From Lentisphaeria bacterium UBA7640 (lineage in GTDB: Bacteria; Verrucomicrobiota; Lentisphaeria; Victivallales; Victivallaceae): a stretch of 16,700 nt of DNA. Positions 7,236-14,362 of this stretch are shown here, in pieces. The position numbers and the translations under genes were made by a program. The stretch covers positions 1 through 16,700 of the forward strand of contig DLIO01000004.1 of NCBI GenBank assembly GCA_002483765.1, written 5' to 3'. The notes under the pieces are model-generated. The model was not told the DNA's origin and ran no database searches. It saw nothing but the letters and a program-made list of their open reading frames with translations. How positions within the stretch are numbered: the stretch's first letter is position 1; each line of letters opens with the position of its first letter.

Positions 7236-8090
7236 ATGAAAAATAAAGACCCAAAAGAAATTTTGTTGTTTCCAGAACGATGGAATATAATTTCCTCGTC
7301 ACTTCCTCTCGATGTTGAAGCAACTCCGAGTGAAGAGATTCTAGATGTTGACAAGAAAGATTTAAGTCGTCACGAAAACCGTGAAATATTAATTCCCCTG
7401 TTGGGAGAGTATAAATACGCTTTTCGTGGCAAATATTATGATTGTGACCTTGGAAATGTTTTTCTAATCGACAAAAATGATGAGCATGAAGCATTCTATA
7501 CTGATTCAGTGAAAGGATTAGTCCATATTTGGTTGAATGTTACCCGCCAAAATATTATGGGTAGTGTTCTAAGAGTGAATCACCAAAATATTGATTATAT
7601 CAAGCGGATAAAAATTGACTATTGTGATCTCCCTTCAGATATGCACTTATATAATTCATGGGATATCGCAAAACAAAAAGTGGGAACTGATGAAGGTTTG
7701 CTGGCACAACGAAAATTTATGCTTTCGCTGTCCTGGGTTGCAGTAAAAGTATATGAGGCTTTAGACCAATCGTGGTCTGACGCGGAGAGTTACCAGAAAG
7801 ACGCAATTTCCGCGGCGAAAATAGTTATAGAGGATAATCTACAACATGACATGTCGGTCAAGCGCATTGCTAGAATGGCGGGTTATAGTCAGTTTCATTT
7901 TTCTCGTTTGTTTAAAGAGTACACAGGGATAACGGTATCTGATTACATCAATATATGCCGCGAAAAAAGAATGATAGAACTCCGTAGCAAAAATGTTTCG
8001 AGTAAAGAAATCTCTGAACTTCTCGGCTTTGCCTCTTCCGCCGCCTACTACAACTGGTTAAGTAAAAAAAGAAAAACCTCCGGACTATAG
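7236..8090 (+). CDS. AraC-family transcriptional regulator
   Basis: A 284-residue regulator (287 if the TTG at 7227 is used). The N-terminal half contains a cupin-like sensing domain (REILIPLLGEYKYAFRGKYY, then LGNVFLIDKNDEHEAFYTD), the usual place for sugar-ligand binding. The C-terminal ~95 residues carry two helix-turn-helix units: MSVKRIARMAGYSQFHFSRL with FKEYTG, and VSSKEISELLGFASSAAYY. The last HTH is followed by a short tail and lacks the usual SP-x-x-YR ending. I prefer the ATG at 7236 because a GAG sequence precedes it and the TTG has no ribosome site; the spacing is tight, so this is not certain. It is divergent from the aminotransferase operon and very probably controls it through the direct repeats in the spacer. 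Confidence 0.9.
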   Translation: MKNKDPKEILLFPERWNIISSSLPLDVEATPSEEILDVDKKDLSRHENREILIPLLGEYKYAFRGKYYDCDLGNVFLIDKNDEHEAFYTDSVKGLVHIWLNVTRQNIMGSVLRVNHQNIDYIKRIKIDYCDLPSDMHLYNSWDIAKQKVGTDEGLLAQRKFMLSLSWVAVKVYEALDQSWSDAESYQKDAISAAKIVIEDNLQHDMSVKRIARMAGYSQFHFSRLFKEYTGITVSDYINICREKRMIELRSKNVSSKEISELLGFASSAAYYNWLSKKRKTSGL

Positions 8091-8141
8091 ATGGCACAGG
8101 GAACCTTTTATCCCCAGATGGACTCAAATAAACCGTGAGCG

Positions 8142-8545
8142 GAATTAAAACTTTATTATGAGGATTTTTTGCGGTAGCATAAATTGCAGATTTTGAAACC
8201 GCATGATCGCGTATTGATGCGCTTCAAGAGACAAAAGCCGCAAACCGTTAAAGAGTTTGTGGATTGGGAGGCGTTAGGGAGAAAAATAGCTACAGGCGGG
8301 CAAAGAGAAGCACGGACTTAACAATTGCGGCTCTGCAAGCCATGCGTCTGGACCAGTCGGTGAAAGTCAATGTCTGTTCCTTGAGTTCCGCATGCTTGGC
8401 CGCTAACGGCCTACTTGCACTGTTAAATCTGGCATGTTATTTTTTCGACCGTCAAGTTGAAGGGCTGGCGCAAGGTTTTGAACAAGAGGGTGGGGTCACA
8501 AAACATCTCTATCGCGTACGCAACAAAAAACGATTGCGGGATTAG
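8142..8545 (+). pseudogene. Decayed four-helix-bundle suffix-domain protein gene
   Basis: Two frames together spell the C-terminal part of the four-helix-bundle protein family that carries a 'suffix' domain. From 8142 the frame reads ELKLYYEDFLR, then an in-frame TAG at 8175-8177 where the family normally has a residue, then HKLQILKPHDRVLM and KPQTVKEFVDW before a TAA at 8319-8321. The rest of the protein continues in another frame, ending at the TAG near 8545: LAANGLLALLNLACYFFDRQV, then EGLAQGFEQEGGVTKHLYRVR. The N-terminal helices of the family are not found in 8091-8141, so the gene is truncated as well as interrupted. I know no firm function for these proteins; they are related to the intervening-sequence (S23-like) four-helix proteins. 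Nothing else is recognisable in 8091-8688 apart from the hairpin at 8604. Confidence 0.72.
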
Positions 8546-8603
8546 GTACGCCACTAGATTTATTCAAACTTTATTTTCCCTGTATTCATGGCTAAAATTG
8601 TTT

Positions 8604-8642
8604 CTAAGATTCGCGCGCGCATTATGCGCGCGTGAATCTTAG
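8604..8642. terminator. Very strong GC-rich hairpin between converging units
   Basis: An 18-bp stem with a 3-nt loop: 8604-8621 pairs with 8625-8642 with only one G-T wobble; the core alternates G and C (GCGCGCGCA / TGCGCGCGT). A few outer bases (8600-8603 with 8643-8646) can extend it. It lies 47 bp past the stop of rsmG on the minus strand and 59 bp past the broken plus-strand gene. There is no immediate T-tract on either side (the minus strand gives AAACAATTTT), so it may act as a bidirectional transcription block or mRNA 3' end, or be a repeat element. Its role is not certain. Confidence 0.5.
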
Positions 8643-8688
8643 AGATCTAGTTACATCGAGATGTAGAGTAAGTTTTCACTGAGAATGT

Positions 8689-9366
8689 TCAGCAGGGCGT
8701 TGACGCGAGGAATTGGCGGTGTCCAGCTTGGTTGGGCAATTCGAATTCTGGGGATAATTGCCAGCTGTGACCAGAGATGCCGCTTTCGGTATTCAGTATC
8801 TCTAGATCAGCTGCGGCGTGTTCTGGAGTTTTATACAAAATCCAGCGGCCGTATTTATTGAGCATGCGATTGGTTTTGCTACAGATTTTTTGAGCCGGCG
8901 CTACTGCTCGCGCGGTAATTAGTTCAAAACGTCCTTGCCATTCTTGGTCACGATTCATTTCGCCAGCTCGTCCTTTGAAGGTACGAAGGTTTTGTAACCC
9001 TAATTCGGTTGCGGCATCTTTGACAAAATTGACTTTTTTCCCAGTCGAATCAATGGCCGTAATCAGCATGTTAGGAAAGGCTGAAGCTAAAACCAATGAT
9101 GGAAAACCGGCACCGCAACCAATATCGGCAATGTGAACCCTTTTTTCAGTTAGTTCTGGATAAAATTTTGTGATGACTAAGGAATCGGCGATATGTTTAG
9201 TCCAAAAACCCTCTGGAGTGTCAATTCGGGTTAGATTCAGATGTTGATTGGCTTCAGTCAGAATTTCGAATATTTTTGTGCAACGTTGCAAGAATAATTC
9301 AATATTTGCAACCCCACAGGAGGTGGCGAACTCCGCGACATCAAAACTAGCCCCAATTTGTGTCAT
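8689..9366 (-). CDS. rsmG: 16S rRNA (guanine-527-N7)-methyltransferase RsmG
   Basis: A 225-residue methyltransferase. It shows the SAM-binding motif IADIGCGAGFPSLVLA, FWTKHIADSL upstream of it, ITAIDSTGKKVNFV, LGLQNLRTFKGRAGE and ELITARAVAP, all characteristic of RsmG/GidB, which methylates N7 of G527 in 16S rRNA using S-adenosylmethionine. The frame is open for another 131 codons upstream, but that part lies inside the preceding membrane-protein gene and has no family similarity. The ATG at 9366 is chosen because it starts a normal RsmG N-terminus and forms a TAATG overlap with the upstream stop. The ribosome site is weak, so translational coupling is likely. In many bacteria loss of RsmG gives low-level streptomycin resistance. 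Confidence 0.93.
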   Translation of the reverse strand: MTQIGASFDVAEFATSCGVANIELFLQRCTKIFEILTEANQHLNLTRIDTPEGFWTKHIADSLVITKFYPELTEKRVHIADIGCGAGFPSLVLASAFPNMLITAIDSTGKKVNFVKDAATELGLQNLRTFKGRAGEMNRDQEWQGRFELITARAVAPAQKICSKTNRMLNKYGRWILYKTPEHAAADLEILNTESGISGHSWQLSPEFELPNQAGHRQFLASTPC

Positions 9367-9923
9367 TATTCGGTTATACCCTTTAGGAAGTGTAACAAAG
9401 CCGCAGTCACTGACCACAACCCGTAGACTCCCCAAAAACCCGCTCCGATAAAACGGTAACGGTCGTCGTTGGCAACTTTGCGCAGGTAGTCGCGTACCAG
9501 ATAGGGTTTTGCGGCGATAAACATCCCTGCGATGGCAATGATCCAAGTCAGAGTCACCAACCACGACGCGCCGGGCGTGTGCCAAGTGAATGATTCTTGG
9601 GCAATATAACAGCCGTAAAGAATGAAGATGCCGCCGATGGCGCGCGGCAATAGGTTTTCTAAATAGAAATATGCGAGTACCGTGAACAGCAGTACCATCG
9701 GAATAAGCCAGGGCAACATCCAATCCCAGACGATTGGCTGAGCGTGAGGAATGCACCATAGCAACGCGAGCAGCGCCGGAATTACTCCGAGGTTGCGTTT
9801 GCGAAGCTTGTTTTCGAGCAACCCAAGATTGTCATTTTTTATCTTAAAATGGCTCGCGGCAATAGCAAAACTGAATAGTCCAGCTAGTAACAGCGCGACT
9901 TCATATAAACCCAATCCACTCAT
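9366..9923 (-). CDS. Multi-pass membrane protein, function unknown
   Basis: A 185-residue hydrophobic protein with about six predicted membrane segments (approximately residues 6-23, 45-59, 70-87, 94-108, 121-139 and 159-178) and short basic loops (KIKNDNLGLLENKLRKRN, KPYLVRDYLRKVANDDRYR). I recognise no family. The start has an AGGAA site, it begins 14 bp after the ilvB stop and its own stop overlaps the rsmG start by one base, so it is part of the ilvB-rsmG transcript. No catalytic motif is visible; nothing in the context tells whether it is a transporter, an enzyme subunit or a structural protein. Confidence 0.75.
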   Translation of the reverse strand: MSGLGLYEVALLLAGLFSFAIAASHFKIKNDNLGLLENKLRKRNLGVIPALLALLWCIPHAQPIVWDWMLPWLIPMVLLFTVLAYFYLENLLPRAIGGIFILYGCYIAQESFTWHTPGASWLVTLTWIIAIAGMFIAAKPYLVRDYLRKVANDDRYRFIGAGFWGVYGLWSVTAALLHFLKGITE

Positions 9924-9937
9924 TCTTATTCCTGTCG

Positions 9938-11644
9938 TTAGCGCGAAATCGTCGATTTATAGTCTTTTCCAGCAGGAATCATCGGTAATACGTGTTCTTC
10001 GTAACCAGTGTGAACATCCAGCAAGAAAGATCCTGGTGCCGCTAACATCTCTTTCAGCGCATCTTCAAGCTCTTCTCTTTTGTAAACTTCCCGTCCTGGA
10101 ATGCCGTAACCTTTCGCAATGGTAACAAAATCGGGATATGGCCGGTTGGAAAGATGATTGGTCAAATCTGTATTCCCACGCCGTCCGCCGTAAAAACGAT
10201 CTTCCCACTGTGCAACCATGCCGAGGTGTTGATTATTCAGAATTATTATCTTAATCGGCAAATCTTCCATATGGATGGTGCCGAGTTCTTGAATGTTCAT
10301 CTGAAAACTACCGTCGCCATCGATATTGACAACCAGTTTATCTGGGCACGCTGCTTTGGCGCCCATGGCCGCTGGTAAACCAAAACCCATACTACCAAGG
10401 CCACCAGAGGTCAGCAACTGGCGCGGATGTTTAAAGTTATAATACTGAGCGGCAAACATCTGGTGTTGGCCGACTCCGGGAACAATAATCGCATCACCAT
10501 TGGTGAGTTCACTGAGCATTTCAACGACTCTTTGTGGTTGAATGGCCTCGGACTTTTGTTCAAAGGTCATAGGAAACTGTTTGCGCCATCCTGCGATTTG
10601 TGCAAACCATTCAGTATATTCACGGTACAGCGGTTTTTTATTCAACTCTATGAGAACATCGCGAATGTTCGCAACAATACCGATATCGGCAAATTTATTT
10701 TTATTAATTTCCGAGTCATCGATATCAACATGAATAATCTTTGCAGTCGTGGCGAAATTTCTTGGATCGCCGGTAACGCGGTCGTCAAAGCGCGCACCGA
10801 AAGCCAACAACAGGTCGCATTCGTTGGCCGTGTAATTGGCGAAAGTGGTGCCGTGCATTCCCAGCCATCTCAGATAAAGCGGATGGTCATAAGGAATCGC
10901 TCCAACGCCAAGCAGTGTACTTACTGTCGGGATATTGTAAGACTCCATGAATTGCAGTAGTTCTGCCGACGCTTCCGCTGAAATAATGCCACCACCGAAA
11001 TAAAGGCACGGTTTCTTGGAATCAGCAATCGCAGTGCGAATCGCTTCAATTTCGGCAGGGCGCGCTTTGGGTGAAGATTTCTTCGTGAGGCGCGTCGTGA
11101 CATTGAAATCCGGTATGCACATCTGTTGCTGAACATTTTTCGGCAGATCGATGACGACTGGTCCTGGGCGTCCAGAAGCGGCCAGTTCAAATGCTTCACT
11201 GATGACTTGCGGTATCTCTTTGACGTCAAAAATCAGATAACTGTGTTTGACTATTGGACGTGTCGTACCGATAACGTCGATCTCTTGAAAGGCATTTTTC
11301 CCGATCAGCGAAGAGCCAACCTGTCCAGTGATGAAAACAGCAGGGATTGAGTCTAAGTAACAATCGGCGATGCCGGTTTGGAGATTAGTTGCTCCGGGGC
11401 CACTTGTAGCCATACAAACTCCAACTTTCCCTGAAACGCGTGCATAACCATCGGCAGCAAATGCGCCACCTTGTTCGTGACGTGGTAAAACTACCCTGAT
11501 TCCTGACTCTATTAAGGCTTGATGAAGATCAATAGCAGCGCCACCAGGATATGCGAATACGAGATCAACGCCCTGTCGCTTCAGGCATTTAATGACTATT
11601 TCGCTTCCTTTCATCATTTTATCTTCAGTTTTTTCAGAATCCAT
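9938..11644 (-). CDS. ilvB: Acetolactate synthase large (catalytic) subunit
   Basis: A 568-residue thiamine-diphosphate enzyme joining two pyruvates to acetolactate, or pyruvate and 2-ketobutyrate to acetohydroxybutyrate, the first common step of valine, leucine and isoleucine synthesis. Domains in order: N-terminal PYR domain with the catalytic Glu (E57 in RHEQGGAFAADGYAR), the SGPGATNLQTGIADC segment, a central FAD domain (FGARFDDRVTGDPRNF) and the C-terminal PP domain with the ThDP motif starting IDGDGSFQMN and ending at NNQHLGM. The ATG at 11644 has a GGAG site eight bases upstream; the internal Met pair at residues 10-11 does not. The usual neighbour ilvN (small regulatory subunit) is not downstream; a membrane protein and rsmG follow instead. 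A leader ORF and terminator upstream suggest regulation by branched-chain amino acids. Confidence 0.95.
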   Translation of the reverse strand: MDSEKTEDKMMKGSEIVIKCLKRQGVDLVFAYPGGAAIDLHQALIESGIRVVLPRHEQGGAFAADGYARVSGKVGVCMATSGPGATNLQTGIADCYLDSIPAVFITGQVGSSLIGKNAFQEIDVIGTTRPIVKHSYLIFDVKEIPQVISEAFELAASGRPGPVVIDLPKNVQQQMCIPDFNVTTRLTKKSSPKARPAEIEAIRTAIADSKKPCLYFGGGIISAEASAELLQFMESYNIPTVSTLLGVGAIPYDHPLYLRWLGMHGTTFANYTANECDLLLAFGARFDDRVTGDPRNFATTAKIIHVDIDDSEINKNKFADIGIVANIRDVLIELNKKPLYREYTEWFAQIAGWRKQFPMTFEQKSEAIQPQRVVEMLSELTNGDAIIVPGVGQHQMFAAQYYNFKHPRQLLTSGGLGSMGFGLPAAMGAKAACPDKLVVNIDGDGSFQMNIQELGTIHMEDLPIKIIILNNQHLGMVAQWEDRFYGGRRGNTDLTNHLSNRPYPDFVTIAKGYGIPGREVYKREELEDALKEMLAAPGSFLLDVHTGYEEHVLPMIPAGKDYKSTISR

Positions 11645-11747
11645 GAGTTTTCTCCGATTTTTTTGGTTTACGGTCTGATTGAGACCTGGCGCGACAGAGG
11701 ATGTCAGGCTGTTTTAATCCGGTTAGCAACATAATTTAGCGCAACAG

Positions 11748-11781
11748 AAAAACGGCACAAAGAATCATCCCGGTCGTGCCG
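11748..11781 (-). terminator. Attenuator-type terminator in the ilvB leader
   Basis: On the minus strand CGGCACGA (11774-11781) pairs with TTGTGCCG (11753-11760, one G-T pair) around a 13-nt loop, and five T residues follow immediately (11748-11752). It lies about 100 bases before the ilvB start and directly behind a tiny ORF rich in Ile, Val and Leu codons. A second hairpin, CCCGG/CCGGG at 11769-11783, uses some of the same bases (11779-11781), so the two cannot form together. Such alternation is the usual basis of attenuation. Confidence 0.6.
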
Positions 11782-11785
11782 GGCT

Positions 11786-11821
11786 TCATACAAGAACCAG
11801 TTCTTTTGTTACAATTTTCAT
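11786..11821 (-). CDS. Putative ilv leader peptide (11 aa)
   Basis: ATG at 11821-11819 begins the 11-codon ORF MKIVTKELVLV followed by TGA at 11788-11786. Six of eleven residues are branched-chain (I, V, L, V, L, V), with four in the last four positions. The stop lies 5 nt before the start of the terminator stem. A 6-bp inverted repeat (AAGAAC/GTTCTT, 11792-11805) covers the Leu-Val control codons. The composition and placement match leader peptides of branched-chain biosynthesis operons, where slow translation at scarce amino acids sets read-through. No strong ribosome site precedes the ATG, and the ORF is very short, so this is a prediction from pattern. Confidence 0.55.
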   Translation of the reverse strand: MKIVTKELVLV

Positions 11822-11930
11822 TAGCCGATATTATTGCTTATATTAATCTTTTTAAAATATTAAGGTTAAAAGATACAACCTTCTATCCTCATTTCAAATT
11901 ATCATTTTGAAATTATGGAAAAAGCAGACG

Positions 11931-13118
11931 CTATTTCAATAACAAATCAACTAATTCAGTTGATTTCATTAAACCCAATCTACCTAACGGAGCGGTGTTT
12001 TCTGAATAGGTTAACAGTTCATCTGGTTCAATCCCAGGGCCACAAACGGCGACAGGCACCGGCGTGGTCGTATGTTGACGCAACCGTATTGGTACCGGAT
12101 GATCTGGCAATATAGCAAAACGTACATCCTGACCCTGTAATTCTTTCATTACTGGGATCACAATTTTTGCATCAAAATCTGCTATTGCTTGCATTTTAAG
12201 TTTGAGATCGCCCATGTGAGAACATTCATCAATCGCCTCGACATGCAGATAGACTAGGTCATGATGTTTTAATGCTTCTAGCGCGGCGGCGGCTTTTCCT
12301 GCATAATTAGTGTCGATAAAGCCAGTCGCTCCGGGTACTTCGATTACCTCCATGCCTGTGCAGTATCCGATACCCTTGACGACATCTACGGCGCTGACAA
12401 TCGCACCGGAACGGCCTTTGTAGAGTTTGCTGAATGCCGTTAACTCTGGACGATTGCCGGGGCTCCACGGCCAGATATTAGTGGCGCCAGATTTTGGATA
12501 ATTGGTGATTAAAAAATTATGAACATTGCTACTCAATTTATTCAAAAAGCGAACCGTTGGTTCTGCTTCTGGGGTCAACGCCGTTAATCCTAACTCAGAG
12601 ATATGGATTCCTTGTGATGAATCGGGTTTATGATAATCGATCTGAGCTGAAAATTCGGCGCCGTGAAGTGTAAGCAAATTACGATAACTGACACCTGAAT
12701 GAAACGTCACTTTGTCCGAGCCGAATTCGTTCTGTAGCGCTGCCATTATTTCGGCGGCTAAAGCAGTATCAATGTGTCCAGCCGAATAATCTGACAAAAC
12801 ACCGTCGGGTTGAACCGTAACGAGGTTACAACGCCAAGCGAAATCATGTTCTTTGAGTTCAATTCCTTGGCTTACTGCTTCAATGGGGCCGCGTCCTGGA
12901 TAATTGAGTTCAGGTTGAAAGCCCAGTACAGACATATTGGCGACATCAGAAGAAGTCGGCAGGCCGTCAGGTAATGTTAAAAAAGTTCCTGATGCGCCAG
13001 CTGCCGCGATAGCGTCCATTCCTGGAGTATTAACCGCTTCCAGTGGAGTCAGTCCATTTAATTCTTCTAGCGGTTCGTCCGCCATTCCGTCCGCCAAAAA
13101 AATAATTGCTTTAGGCAT
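11931..13118 (-). CDS. apgM: Cofactor-independent phosphoglycerate mutase, archaeal type
   Basis: A 395-residue alkaline-phosphatase-superfamily enzyme interconverting 3- and 2-phosphoglycerate in glycolysis and gluconeogenesis without 2,3-bisphosphoglycerate. It starts with the metal-binding IFLADGMADEP, has the phosphoserine loop TSSDVANMSVLGF (55-67, catalytic Ser at 57 by analogy), YPGRGPIEA, TDH-like metal segments in the C-terminal part (VEAIDECSHMGD, ILPDHPVPIRLRQH) and KGRSGAIVSAVDVVKGIG, all typical of the ApgM family and unlike the longer GpmI. Length is normal. The ATG has an AAGGGA site. The gene stands alone on the minus strand, divergent from accD, with ilvB and its leader following on the same strand after a ~285-bp gap that holds the ilvB regulatory leader. 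Confidence 0.93.
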   Translation of the reverse strand: MPKAIIFLADGMADEPLEELNGLTPLEAVNTPGMDAIAAAGASGTFLTLPDGLPTSSDVANMSVLGFQPELNYPGRGPIEAVSQGIELKEHDFAWRCNLVTVQPDGVLSDYSAGHIDTALAAEIMAALQNEFGSDKVTFHSGVSYRNLLTLHGAEFSAQIDYHKPDSSQGIHISELGLTALTPEAEPTVRFLNKLSSNVHNFLITNYPKSGATNIWPWSPGNRPELTAFSKLYKGRSGAIVSAVDVVKGIGYCTGMEVIEVPGATGFIDTNYAGKAAAALEALKHHDLVYLHVEAIDECSHMGDLKLKMQAIADFDAKIVIPVMKELQGQDVRFAILPDHPVPIRLRQHTTTPVPVAVCGPGIEPDELLTYSENTAPLGRLGLMKSTELVDLLLK

Positions 13119-13156
13119 TTTTTCCCTTTAACTTAGTTAGATAAAATTGAAAGGTT

Positions 13157-13184
13157 AAGATACCACTTTAACGTGGTTTTCCAA
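13157..13184 (-). promoter_or_regulatory. Possible apgM promoter
   Basis: On the minus strand TTGGAA (13179-13184) and TATCTT (13157-13162) are 16 bp apart, with a start of transcription expected some 30 bases ahead of the apgM ATG. Neither box is perfect. A small inverted repeat (ACCAC/GTGGT, 13162-13177) lies in the spacer. Confidence 0.35.
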
Positions 13185-13216
13185 GTTTTTTGCTCTAGGT
13201 TTTTCTGATCATGAGA

Positions 13217-13244
13217 TTGAATTGATGGAGATTTGTTGTATACT
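13217..13244 (+). promoter_or_regulatory. Probable accD promoter
   Basis: TTGAAT (13217-13222) and TATACT (13239-13244) are 16 bp apart in the apgM-accD divergent spacer, giving a leader of about 65 nt ahead of accD. Both boxes are close to the sigma70 consensus. Confidence 0.45.
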
Positions 13245-13314
13245 ATTGTTTTCGATCTGGCCCTATATTTCATTTGGCCGGAAAAACACAATCACATGAA
13301 ACACAGGTTTAAAT

Positions 13315-14169
13315 ATGTCGTTATTCCGCAGCGGCAAGTATACAACATTAAAGCTTGAGCCTAATAGCCAGAAAAAGCGCGATATCCCTCAGGGACTTTG
13401 GATAAAGTGTCAGAAATGTTGTATGACCGTTTATAAAAAACAGCTTGACGAGAACCTTAATGTCTGCCCGCATTGTTCATTTCATTGTTCAATGACTGCT
13501 GGCGACCGGATAGCAATGTTGACTGACGAAGGCTCTTTTCAAGAAATCGATGCCAATCTTATTTCAGTTGATCCGTTAGATTTTACAGATTTTATACCAT
13601 ATAAAGAACGTTTAGAAGCTAGCAAAGGAAAAACGGCATTAAACGAAGCGATACGTTGCGGGGTTGGCACTTTAGAAGGACGCCAATATGCTCTCGGAGT
13701 AATGGATTTTCGTTTTATGGGCGCCAGCATGGGTTCAGTCGTCGGCGAAAAAATAGCGCGGCTGGCTGAAGCGGCAGTTGAACATAAATGTCCCGTGGTA
13801 ATTATTTCCGCAAGTGGTGGAGCGCGTATGCAAGAGGGTATTTTAAGCTTAATGCAGATGCCAAAAACTTGTGGTGCATTGCAACGTTTATCGGCTGCGG
13901 GGCTGGGTTTTATCTCTATTTTAACTAATCCGACTTATGGTGGCGTGACTGCGAGTTTCGCGACGATCGGCGATTTGATTTTGGCGGAACCTGGTGCAAT
14001 GATCGGATTTGCAGGGCCGCGGGTAATTCAGGAAACCACTAATACGAAGCTTCCAGAAGGTTTCCAGACGGCAGAGTTTTTATTGGAAAAGGGCTTGATC
14101 GATCGTGTAGTTAACCGGAAGAATTTACGGCATGAATTAGCACTTTGCCTTGAATATTTTATCGGTTGA
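13315..14169 (+). CDS. accD: Acetyl-CoA carboxylase carboxyltransferase subunit beta
   Basis: A 284-residue AccD. The N-terminal four-cysteine zinc ribbon is complete (CQKC at 32-35, CPHC at 51-54), followed by the crotonase-like carboxyltransferase domain with GVMDFRFMGASMGSVVGEK, IISASGGARMQEGILSLMQM and NPTYGGVTASFA. With AccA it moves the carboxyl group from carboxybiotin to acetyl-CoA, giving malonyl-CoA for fatty-acid synthesis in the cytoplasm. The length is normal and no key residue is missing. The ribosome site (AGGT) is weak, but the N-terminus aligns with the family at this ATG. AccA is not in the window. The next plus-strand gene downstream is the SRP RNA gene. Confidence 0.96.
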   Translation: MSLFRSGKYTTLKLEPNSQKKRDIPQGLWIKCQKCCMTVYKKQLDENLNVCPHCSFHCSMTAGDRIAMLTDEGSFQEIDANLISVDPLDFTDFIPYKERLEASKGKTALNEAIRCGVGTLEGRQYALGVMDFRFMGASMGSVVGEKIARLAEAAVEHKCPVVIISASGGARMQEGILSLMQMPKTCGALQRLSAAGLGFISILTNPTYGGVTASFATIGDLILAEPGAMIGFAGPRVIQETTNTKLPEGFQTAEFLLEKGLIDRVVNRKNLRHELALCLEYFIG

Positions 14170-14206
14170 TGTACATTGTTTGACTTCGGTAACAAATTTA
14201 TTTTTT

Positions 14207-14322
14207 GACGCCGTCGATCCGGAATCTATGCGCTGGCATCGTGCTAACTGAGTCAGATGGGGAACCAAGCAGCTCCATGCAATGATCCAGGTGCTGTAGG
14301 CAAATCTGGTTTCGGCGGCGTC
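14207..14322 (+). ncRNA. ffs: Small signal recognition particle RNA (4.5S type)
   Basis: The 116-nt segment has the hallmark apical hairpin of bacterial SRP RNA: GTCAG (14252-14256), a GGAA tetraloop (14261-14264) and GCAGC (14269-14273), in the same spacing as the E. coli 4.5S RNA. The four bases on each side of the loop are ATGG and CCAA, not the common GTCC and GGAA, so the GG/CC pairs are swapped as a compensatory change. The RNA ends pair: GACGCCG (14207-14213) with CGGCGTC (14316-14322), after which six T residues give a terminator. The length is like the 114-nt E. coli RNA. It binds Ffh and guides membrane-protein targeting. It lies between accD and rph on the same strand; a weak TTGATG-18-TAACAA promoter candidate lies at 14166-14195. 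Confidence 0.88.
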
Positions 14323-14328
14323 TTTTTT
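14313..14328 (+). terminator. SRP RNA terminator
   Basis: The 3' arm of the SRP RNA terminal helix (CGGCGTC, ending at 14322) is followed at once by six T residues (14323-14328). The mature RNA's own end helix thus serves as the terminator stem, a common arrangement for small RNA genes. Its partner arm is at 14207-14213. Confidence 0.6.
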
Positions 14329-14362
14329 ATTATTTCATCAAAACATTAAAAAGTAGGACGTA

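Noticed and set aside
9367..9759. A 131-residue N-terminal extension of RsmG
   Set aside because: It lies wholly within the membrane-protein gene in another frame, has an Arg/His/Cys-rich non-protein-like composition, and the TAATG junction at 9366 gives a normal RsmG start.
10427..10960. Plus-strand frame of 177 codons
   Set aside because: It is antisense to ilvB, which has full-length family similarity.
11645..11745. T-box or other riboswitch in the ilvB leader
   Set aside because: I could not find the conserved T-box sequence or a specifier loop; a short leader ORF with a terminator explains the region better.
11891..11913. Inverted repeat ATTTCAAA/TTTGAAAT downstream of apgM as a terminator
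   Set aside because: It is an AT-only 8-bp stem with no T-tract on the minus strand; too weak to call.
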